From Cytobacillus depressus (GTDB taxonomy: Bacteria > Bacillota > Bacilli > Bacillales > Cytobacillaceae): a DNA stretch of 64,000 nt. Below, in pieces: positions 57,732 through 64,000 of the stretch. The notes beneath the pieces are model-generated. The model was not told the DNA's origin, did no database searches, and saw only the letters and a list, made by a program, of their open reading frames with translations. The stretch spans positions 558,001 through 622,000 of the forward strand of contig NZ_WBOS01000002.1 of assembly GCF_008923245.1 (NCBI RefSeq), written 5' to 3'. The position numbers and the translations under genes were made by a program. How positions within the stretch are numbered: position 1 is the first letter of the stretch; every line of letters begins with the position of its first letter.

Positions 57732-60335
57732 ATGGCAGGTTATACGCCTATGATACAGCAATATTTAAGTGTAAAGGCAGATTATATGGATGCCTTTTTA
57801 TTTTTTCGTCTTGGTGACTTTTATGAGATGTTTTTTGAAGACGCGATAAAGGCTTCAAAAGAGCTTGAAATTACCTTAACGAGCAGGGAAGGCGGATCGG
57901 AGGATCGCATTCCGATGTGTGGTATACCATATCATTCCGCTCCCCAATATATTGAACAATTAATAGAGCGTGGATACAAAGTAGCTATTTGTGAGCAAAC
58001 AGAAGATCCGAAACAAGCAAAGGGTGTTGTAAGAAGAGAAGTCGTCCAGCTGATTACACCTGGAACAATGATGGAAGGTAAGGGTCTTCACGAAAAGGAA
58101 AATAACTATATCGCATCAATTACAGATTTTGATGATGGCACATTTGGATTTGCTTATAGCGATCTTTCAACAGGTGAAACGAAGGTAACGATGTTTAGTT
58201 CCGGTTTTGACGAAGTGTTAAATGAAGTTTCTTTATTAGGTGCAAAGGAAATGGTTATTCCTTCTACTTTTAAGGAAGAATGGCAGCAAAGAATGAAAGA
58301 GCGGTCTATTATGGCTTTTTCATTTGAGGATGATAATACCGGGAAGAGTGAATATCATCATCTACTTGAGGACATTAATCAGGATAAATTTTGCGAAACA
58401 ATATCAAGACTATTTAACTATCTATACCGGACGCAGAAGAGGAGCCTTGACCATCTACAGAAGGTTTCCACTTATCAAACCCATCACTATATGAAAATTG
58501 ATTATTTTTCCAAGCGGAACCTAGAGCTAACAGAAACGATTCGCTCAAAAGGGAAAAAAGGATCGCTGCTCTGGCTGCTTGATGAAACACAGACGGCAAT
58601 GGGTGGAAGACTATTAAAACAATGGGTAGATCGACCTTTAGTTAATGAGCAAGAAATTATCGATCGGCAAAGTCTAGTAGAAACTTTAATAACGGCCTAC
58701 TTTGAACGCGAGGAACTTAGGGAAAAGCTGAAAGAGGTTTATGATCTCGAGCGCCTTGCGGGGAGGGTAGCCTTCGGGAATGTTAATGCTCGCGATTTAA
58801 TCCAGCTTAAACGTTCTTTAATGCAGATTCCTTATATAAAGGATTTACTGACAAAGCTTTCAAGTGAAGAGGCAATGACACTTTCAGATCGCCTTGATAC
58901 TTGCGGAGAAATTGTTGATCTATTAGATAGCGCAGTTATCGAAAATCCCCCATTATCTATTAAAGATGGAAATATCATTAAGGATGGCTATCACACTGAA
59001 TTGGATCAATTCCGTGATGCCACACGAAATGGAAAGACTTGGATTGCTCAGCTTGAGAAACAGGAGCGGGAGAAGACTGGGATCAAATCCCTTAAAATTG
59101 GCTACAATCGTGTGTTTGGCTATTATATTGAAGTAACTAAAGCAAATCTTCACCTTTTACGTGATGGACAATATGAGAGAAAACAGACATTAACAAATGC
59201 CGAGAGATTCATTACTCCAGACTTGAAAGAGAAGGAAGCCCTTATTCTTCAAGCCGAAGAGAAGAGTATAGAGCTTGAATATGAGCTATTTACAACTCTT
59301 CGGGAGCATGTGAAGGAGTTCATTCCAAGACTGCAAGCATTAGCTAAATCCATTAGTGAATTGGACGTGCTGCAATGCTTTGCAACAGTGAGTGAAGCGA
59401 GGCATTATGTGAAGCCAACATTTTCGAAAGAGCGCAAAATGGTTATTAAAGATGGCCGTCATCCAGTCGTTGAAAAAGTGATGAATGCTCAGGAGTATGT
59501 CCCGAACGACTGTTTTATGGATGTTGACCGAGAAATGTTCCTTATTACTGGACCGAATATGTCAGGGAAAAGTACGTATATGCGCCAAATTGCCTTAACG
59601 GCCATCCTTGCGCAAATTGGCTGTTACGTCCCGGCTTCAGAAGCCGATCTCCCGATTTTTGATCAAGTTTTTACAAGAATTGGGGCGGCGGATGATTTAA
59701 TATCCGGCCAAAGCACATTTATGGTCGAAATGCTCGAGGCTAAAAATGCGATTGTCCATGCCACGCAAAATAGCCTTATTCTTTTTGATGAAATTGGCCG
59801 GGGGACTTCTACCTATGATGGAATGGCATTAGCACAAGCAATGATTGAATATATTCATAACCGAATTGGGGCAAAAACTTTATTTTCGACTCATTATCAT
59901 GAATTGACAGTATTAGAAGAAAGCTTGTTGAAATTAAAAAACATTCACGTAAGTGCGATTGAACAAAATGGAAAAGTTGTATTTCTTCATAAGATTAAGG
60001 AAGGTGCAGCTGATAAGAGCTATGGGATTCACGTTGCCGAGCTTGCCGAACTACCTGAAGAGTTAATCAGCCGGGCAAATGAGATTTTAACAAGCTTTGA
60101 GCAAAAAGAGTCTGTTCACATTTCGAGTCCAACGAATAAGGAACCGCAAAAGCAAGTGGATTCTGATGCACAGCTTTCCTTCTTTGATGAACCAATGACG
60201 GTAAAAGAAAAAACGTCCAACTTTAAAGAAAAACATGTTTTAGATAAGGTGAAATCACTTGATATTTTAGATATGACGCCAATGCAAGCATTGAATACAC
60301 TTTATGAGCTTCATAAAAAGCTGAGAGCAAATTAA
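57732..60335 (+). CDS. mutS: DNA mismatch repair protein MutS
   Basis: The mismatch-recognition ATPase, 867 residues. Mismatch-contact FYE motif in [11 protein letters not shown] near residue 35, clamp and lever domains, Walker [14 protein letters not shown], Walker [16 protein letters not shown], and a C-terminal tail with a QLSFF beta-clamp-binding motif near residue 815. ATG 57732 ([12 protein letters not shown]) after TTGGAGG; the TTG upstream at 57720 is not needed. It forms an operon with mutL (24-bp gap). Confidence 0.97.
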   Translation: MAGYTPMIQQYLSVKADYMDAFLFFRLGDFYEMFFEDAIKASKELEITLTSREGGSEDRIPMCGIPYHSAPQYIEQLIERGYKVAICEQTEDPKQAKGVVRREVVQLITPGTMMEGKGLHEKENNYIASITDFDDGTFGFAYSDLSTGETKVTMFSSGFDEVLNEVSLLGAKEMVIPSTFKEEWQQRMKERSIMAFSFEDDNTGKSEYHHLLEDINQDKFCETISRLFNYLYRTQKRSLDHLQKVSTYQTHHYMKIDYFSKRNLELTETIRSKGKKGSLLWLLDETQTAMGGRLLKQWVDRPLVNEQEIIDRQSLVETLITAYFEREELREKLKEVYDLERLAGRVAFGNVNARDLIQLKRSLMQIPYIKDLLTKLSSEEAMTLSDRLDTCGEIVDLLDSAVIENPPLSIKDGNIIKDGYHTELDQFRDATRNGKTWIAQLEKQEREKTGIKSLKIGYNRVFGYYIEVTKANLHLLRDGQYERKQTLTNAERFITPDLKEKEALILQAEEKSIELEYELFTTLREHVKEFIPRLQALAKSISELDVLQCFATVSEARHYVKPTFSKERKMVIKDGRHPVVEKVMNAQEYVPNDCFMDVDREMFLITGPNMSGKSTYMRQIALTAILAQIGCYVPASEADLPIFDQVFTRIGAADDLISGQSTFMVEMLEAKNAIVHATQNSLILFDEIGRGTSTYDGMALAQAMIEYIHNRIGAKTLFSTHYHELTVLEESLLKLKNIHVSAIEQNGKVVFLHKIKEGAADKSYGIHVAELAELPEELISRANEILTSFEQKESVHISSPTNKEPQKQVDSDAQLSFFDEPMTVKEKTSNFKEKHVLDKVKSLDILDMTPMQALNTLYELHKKLRAN

Positions 60336-60359
60336 AGTTTCAATAATGGAGGTGATACT

Positions 60360-62219
60360 ATGGGGAAAATCATCCAGCTTGATGATGCACTTTCAAATAA
60401 AATAGCCGCTGGTGAGGTTGTCGAGAGACCTGCATCTGTCGTGAAGGAACTAGTAGAAAATTCAATTGATGCCGGAAGTACAATTATTGAAATTGAGACA
60501 GAGGAAGCTGGTTTAGCTAAAATCCGCATCATTGACAATGGCGATGGGATCGAAGAAGAAGATGTATTAACCGCCTTTCAGCGTCACGCTACAAGTAAAA
60601 TTAAGGACGAAAATGATTTATTTCGCATCCGTACGCTCGGGTTTCGCGGGGAAGCATTGCCGAGTATTGCCTCTGTATCTAGAGTGGAAATTAAAACCTC
60701 CACTGGAGAAATTGGAACTCGGCTCGTTGTTGAAGGAGGCAAAGTCGAGACGATAGAAAAAGCACCGGGAAGAAAAGGGACAGACTTAACTGTCTCTGAT
60801 CTTTTCTTTAACACACCGGCACGCTTAAAGTATATGAAAACGATCAACACTGAGCTTGGAAATATTACGGATGTTGTCAACCGTCTAGCATTGGCACATC
60901 CTGAAGTATCTGTTCGTCTTACTCATAATGAGCGCAAGCTGCTTCATACGAATGGAAGCGGTGATGTCCGTCAAGTTTTAGCGGCTATTTACGGGATGAA
61001 CATCGCGAAAAAAATGATTCCCATTCAAGCAAGCTCACTTGATTTCAGAATAAGCGGATTTGCAGCTCTTCCAGAAGTAACTAGGGCCTCTAGAAATTAT
61101 ATTTCGACGATGATCAATGGCAGGTTCATTAAAAATTACGCTTTAGCAAAAGCCATTCAAGAAGGGTACCATACACTTTTACCAATTGGCCGCTACCCAA
61201 TTGTGCTAATCAATATTGATATGGATCCAATCCTTGTCGATGTAAACGTCCATCCTTCTAAAATGGAAGTACGATTAAGCAAAGAGCAAGAGTTATATGA
61301 GCTTATGAGCGGCACGATTAAAGCGGCTTTTAAAGAACAAGAGTTAATTCCAGCTGGCTATACGCAACCAAAAGCAAGTCAACCAAAGCCGGAGCAGACT
61401 TATTTAAAGCTAGATCATCTACCCGCAAAAAGCAATTTTGAGGAAGAACGGTCTGAAATGCCAAAGTTCCCAACTTATGTTCGGGAAAGTCGAGATACTA
61501 CTGAAGCAATTACGGTACAGCCAACACAAATCTTTGAAAATAAGTCCGTACAGGTGGAAGAGGAATGGTCTTTCAATGAAAATATGGAAATGGATGAACC
61601 TCCTATTCATTCACAAATAGAACAGAAGGAAGGCTCTCGGATACCTCCCTTTTATCCAATCGGACAAATGCATGGAACGTATATTTTTGCCCAAAATGAA
61701 AAAGGTCTGTATATCATTGATCAGCATGCAGCACAAGAACGAATAAAATATGAGTTTTTTAAAGAAAAGGTAGGCCAGGTAGCCGCTGAACTACAGGATT
61801 TACTCCTGCCGCTGACATTTGATTATTCTACTGATGATTGTATTAAAATTAATGAATACAAAGAAGAATTAGAAAAAGTCGGTGTATTCCTTGAACCATT
61901 TGGTCATAATAGCTTCATTGTCCGTTCGCATCCACAATGGTTCCCTAAAGGGGAAGAACAAGAGATTATCGAGGATATGATCGAACAGCTTCTATCGATG
62001 AAAAAGGTTGACATTAAGAAGTTAAGAGAAGAAGCGGCGATTATGATGAGCTGTAAAGCGTCAATTAAAGCAAATCATCATTTAAGAAATGATGAGATCC
62101 GGGCCCTGCTTGATGAATTGCGACAGACTACGGACCCCTTTACTTGTCCACACGGCCGGCCAATTATCATCCAATACACTACTTACGAGTTAGAAAAGAT
62201 GTTCAAGCGTGTGATGTAA
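60360..62219 (+). CDS. mutL: DNA mismatch repair protein MutL
   Basis: A 619-residue GHKL ATPase with C-terminal endonuclease. N-terminal motifs [31 protein letters not shown] and the linker (about 330-430) are normal. The C-terminal nuclease metal motif [20 protein letters not shown] and CPHGRP are intact, so this is a nicking-type MutL as in Bacillus. RBS TGGAGGTGAT. Followed by a strong terminator. Confidence 0.97.
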   Translation: MGKIIQLDDALSNKIAAGEVVERPASVVKELVENSIDAGSTIIEIETEEAGLAKIRIIDNGDGIEEEDVLTAFQRHATSKIKDENDLFRIRTLGFRGEALPSIASVSRVEIKTSTGEIGTRLVVEGGKVETIEKAPGRKGTDLTVSDLFFNTPARLKYMKTINTELGNITDVVNRLALAHPEVSVRLTHNERKLLHTNGSGDVRQVLAAIYGMNIAKKMIPIQASSLDFRISGFAALPEVTRASRNYISTMINGRFIKNYALAKAIQEGYHTLLPIGRYPIVLINIDMDPILVDVNVHPSKMEVRLSKEQELYELMSGTIKAAFKEQELIPAGYTQPKASQPKPEQTYLKLDHLPAKSNFEEERSEMPKFPTYVRESRDTTEAITVQPTQIFENKSVQVEEEWSFNENMEMDEPPIHSQIEQKEGSRIPPFYPIGQMHGTYIFAQNEKGLYIIDQHAAQERIKYEFFKEKVGQVAAELQDLLLPLTFDYSTDDCIKINEYKEELEKVGVFLEPFGHNSFIVRSHPQWFPKGEEQEIIEDMIEQLLSMKKVDIKKLREEAAIMMSCKASIKANHHLRNDEIRALLDELRQTTDPFTCPHGRPIIIQYTTYELEKMFKRVM

Positions 62220-62223
62220 TTTT

Positions 62224-62272
62224 AACCATTGAAGAATCCTTGGTATTATAAGATTCTTCAATGGTTTTTTGT
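62224..62272 (+). terminator. Rho-independent terminator after mutL
   Basis: AACCATTGAAGAATC (62224-62238) pairs with GATTCTTCAATGGTT (62252-62266), followed by TTTT. Confidence 0.93.
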
Positions 62273-62324
62273 ATTTTGACCACATTAAACCCCTCTATTG
62301 GTTTAGAAGTTGGATATGATCGAA

Positions 62325-62515
62325 AAATGTCAGATTTTCATTTTCCTAAACTCAAAGAAGTGTCGGAGGGTATTTTGTTCGATGAATTTGACTTGTTGTA
62401 TTTCTATGCATTGCAGATGCGGAATCCAGTGAAAGTAGCGTTTACATATATAAATAATTGTGAAGGTTATGTTGGAGAAAATATACAAGAAAAATGTGTT
62501 TTTACATTTTATTAA
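62325..62515 (+). CDS. Small hypothetical ORF, uncertain
   Basis: An open frame that could encode about 63 residues from ATG 62325 (MSDFHFPKLKEV...). A longer version starts inside the mutL terminator at 62261 and is unlikely. There is no clear Shine-Dalgarno sequence. I do not recognise a family; the composition is protein-like with a LLYFYALQMR stretch. It may be a remnant of a degraded gene. Confidence 0.2.
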
Positions 62516-62574
62516 AAATCCTAAATATGAAGAGTTTTAAACAAATTGATAGTTCTGTTCAATTAATAGGCAAA

Positions 62575-62605
62575 AAAAAAGCTTCTTGAGAAGCAAAAAA
62601 TAAAA
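62575..62605 (-). terminator. Terminator of the Sda-like gene
   Basis: On the minus strand GCTTCT-CA-AGAAGC followed by nine T, 13 bp after the Sda-like stop. Confidence 0.85.
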
Positions 62606-62617
62606 TTTTATAAATAG

Positions 62618-62755
62618 CTATATCCAAATATATAGGTTTCTTTCAATTAGTTCATCTTCTATTTGTCTAATGAATGATGATGAAAGCTTCAAATCACACG
62701 CTAGATGGTAAGCATTTAAGAGATCATTATTAGACAATATTTCTATTGAAACCAA
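62618..62755 (-). CDS. Sda-like sporulation histidine kinase inhibitor
   Basis: A 45-residue protein from TTG 62755, with RBS AAAGGGGTGG (62761-62770) five bases upstream and a terminator right after the stop. The helical-hairpin pattern matches Sda: LS near residues 7-8, LL at 12-13, Tyr16, Ala19, Leu22/Leu24, then FI (28-29), IE (32-33), Glu35, Arg39 and Leu41. Sda binds the sporulation kinases and holds back entry to sporulation when replication is impaired. I did not find clear DnaA boxes upstream. The identification is by eye and from memory of the family. Confidence 0.75.
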   Translation of the reverse strand: MVSIEILSNNDLLNAYHLACDLKLSSSFIRQIEDELIERNLYIWI

Positions 62756-62846
62756 AAGTACCACCCCTTTATTAAAAGATTTATTATAAATTACCCTTTG
62801 TTAATGATACTAAACTATTAATTAAAAATTTGATTAGGAGGAAAAG

Positions 62847-63074
62847 TTGATTGAAAGATTGGCAGAAAATAATGGAATGAATGGCACAAATGATATGAAA
62901 TTTATTGATCATCTTTCTTCTAAAGATTAACAGCAAATGAAAAACATCAAGAATAAAGATAAAACCACCAGTAATAAATCAAATCAAAAGCTATCGGATC
63001 GTGACCTTGCTGAGTTGATGGGGACTAATAGGACTACTTAACGACGAATAAGAGGTGCGATTAGGAGAAATTAA
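62847..63074 (+). pseudogene. Small gene with two in-frame TAA stops
   Basis: After an RBS (TTAGGAGG) a TTG at 62847 opens one frame that runs to 63074 (76 codons) but is broken by TAA at 62928 and TAA at 63039. The read-through product has a polar Lys/Asn-rich N-terminal half and the C-terminal string LSDRDLAELMGTNRTT-x-RRIRGAIRR, which looks like a short helix-turn-helix-like or nucleic-acid-binding tail. The second stop could be a Tyr codon changed at one base. The family is not named. Confidence 0.55.
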
Positions 63075-63136
63075 CAAAGTGTTGCAGGAATTTGCTAAAA
63101 TCTCCCGAATAATGTATGAAAAAAGGAGATGAGGCA

Positions 63137-63277
63137 ATGGAGCGGGTTATTGAAAAATGGATTTGCTCGAATTGCAGCATAGAGATTACAGATGAACGTG
63201 AGTACCTAGATAATAGTGGGGTATGCGATGACTGCTACAGTATCCCGATAAAGAAGAAACTAGGACTAAAATTATGA
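63137..63277 (+). CDS. 46-residue CxxC/CxxC zinc-ribbon-like protein
   Basis: Starts at ATG 63137 after AAAAGGAGATGA. The peptide (MERVIEKWICSNCSIEITDE...) carries two cysteine pairs, CSNC at residues 10-13 and CDDC near residues 30-33, the layout of a small zinc ribbon, and ends in a basic tail KKKLGLKL. No function is known to me. It lies in a degenerate stretch, but its RBS and cysteine pairs argue for a real gene. Confidence 0.6.
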   Translation: MERVIEKWICSNCSIEITDEREYLDNSGVCDDCYSIPIKKKLGLKL

Positions 63278-63632
63278 AGGAAAACATACCTTTGAAGAGA
63301 TTTTGCTACTGTTTGGGAAGTGTAGCTACATTGGTGAAGTAACACAATTAATATGGTCATCTAATCCTAAATCTATAACCAACTCTTCTAATAATGAAAA
63401 TGTTGAATCCATATGAGTATCATAGGAAAATGAACACATGACATTAGATGACCACACAAATGACCACCAATGCTCCATTAGGATGAGAAATTATACGGAA
63501 AAATAATATTGGTAAAATATAAAACTTGTAATAAATCTACAGAAACAAATGTTCGTGAAATTGTACGAAAGTTGCTTTTTGAACTCGTAATGTGACAACC
63601 ATTATTTTAGATAATTATATTATGTAAACAAA
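63278..63632. other. Region without a supported gene
   Basis: AT-rich and probably degenerate. One frame from about 63276 reads [20 protein letters not shown] and continues to a stop near 63417, but has no start or RBS. It may be a fragment of a lost gene; I see no other features. Confidence 0.4.
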
Positions 63633-63678
63633 AAAACCTAGTGCAAATGATTACTAATGTTTGCGCTAGGTTTTTTGT
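63633..63678. terminator. Bidirectional terminator before the MreB-family gene end
   Basis: AAAAAACCTAG-GCAAA pairs with TTTGC-CTAGGTTTTTT. It serves the minus-strand MreB-family gene, whose stop is at 63699. Confidence 0.85.
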
Positions 63679-63698
63679 TGTTAGCAAATTTCAAAGTG

Positions 63699-64000
63699 TT
63701 ATTTAACAGCTGTTTGCAGTTTATTGATATATTTCAGTGCTTTTCCAGTCCCGATAGCAACTGATTCAAGAGGATTCGGAGCTAGATGGACTGGGACATA
63801 GATTTCTTTTGCTAACCATTCTTGTAAGCCGTTAATTAAGGCTCCGCCCCCTGATAAAATAACCCCTCTGTCTACAATATCGCCGCTTAATTCAGCTGGA
63901 CTTTCTTCTAATGTTGCACGTATAGCTTCAAGTATATGAAGCAATGATTCTTTCATCGCCTCTCTAATTTTATAGGAGGATAATGTAATAGTTTTTGGCA
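63699..64000 (-). CDS. MreB/Mbl/MreBH-family actin homologue, C-terminal part (cut by window)
   Basis: The minus-strand frame is open to the window edge (100 codons visible, starting ...[16 protein letters not shown]). It contains the adenosine/phosphate-2 loop region [18 protein letters not shown] and the ending [15 protein letters not shown] typical of MreB proteins, which guide lateral wall synthesis. Which paralogue it is cannot be told from this fragment. It faces mutL and is outside the conserved infB-mutL gene order. Confidence 0.88.
   Translation of the reverse strand, partial: PKTITLSSYKIREAMKESLLHILEAIRATLEESPAELSGDIVDRGVILSGGGALINGLQEWLAKEIYVPVHLAPNPLESVAIGTGKALKYINKLQTAVK

Noticed and set aside
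62261..62324. Start of the small ORF after mutL at 62261
   Set aside because: The ATG lies inside the mutL terminator hairpin and has no Shine-Dalgarno sequence.
63276..63417. Frame with [20 protein letters not shown] as a gene
   Set aside because: No start codon or RBS and no family recognised; kept only as a possible remnant.

Overview
The window is a chromosome segment of an endospore-forming Bacillaceae (Bacillus sensu lato). GC content is low, start codons include TTG and GTG, and ribosome binding sites are strong AGGAGG types. Sporulation genes (dipicolinate synthase dpaAB, spoIIIE, spoVS, cotE, an Sda-like inhibitor) lie among housekeeping genes. Gene order from infB to mutL follows the B. 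subtilis infB-mutL region closely. Both ends cut through genes: infB on the left (+ strand) and an MreB-family gene on the right (- strand).

Layout. (1) 1-7.4 kb: translation and RNA genes infB-ylxP-rbfA-truB-ribF-rpsO-pnp. (2) 7.5-15.5 kb: a nested-palindrome element, then ylxY, mlpA, ymxH, dpaA-dpaB, asd, dapG and dapA, which supply spore dipicolinate and the aspartate/diaminopimelate pathway. (3) 15.6-21 kb: rnjB, tepA, ylzJ, spoIIIE. (4) 21-26.9 kb: a GntR regulator and a BMP-lipoprotein nucleoside-type ABC importer, followed by a structured intergenic repeat. (5) 27.2-36.2 kb: ymfF/ymfH/ymfI (linked to EF-P modification), ymfJ, ymfK, rodZ, pgsA, cinA, and LexA-controlled recA. (6) 36.5-45.6 kb: rny, ymdB, spoVS, a second copy of the structured repeat, 2-oxoacid:ferredoxin oxidoreductase korAB, miaB, ricA and cotE. 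(7) 45.7-57.4 kb: an accessory island between cotE and mutS, genes that are neighbours in B. subtilis. (8) 57.7-62.2 kb: mutS-mutL. (9) 62.2-63.7 kb: a degenerate stretch of small genes, including an Sda-like gene, a pseudogene with two in-frame stops and a 46-residue CxxC/CxxC protein. The MreB-family gene follows.

The island is the most unusual part. Nearly every gene handles serine, glycine or one-carbon folate: a LysE/RhtB-type exporter, a Na+:alanine/glycine symporter, serine O-acetyltransferase, an alpha/beta hydrolase, D-serine dehydratase (frameshifted here), PurU, a divergent SHMT-like protein, FolD, an XRE-cupin regulator and an extra-looking seryl-tRNA synthetase. Three promoters inside it (symporter, dsdA, serS) carry copies of one element, TTATA(A/G)TGA, repeated at about 20-bp spacing on or just after the -10 box. 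This suggests a locally controlled regulon for serine or a serine analogue. The SHMT-like protein lacks several residues that canonical SHMT uses for PLP and folate, so its reaction may differ.

All function assignments come from reading the sequence and from memory of the families; no database search was run.
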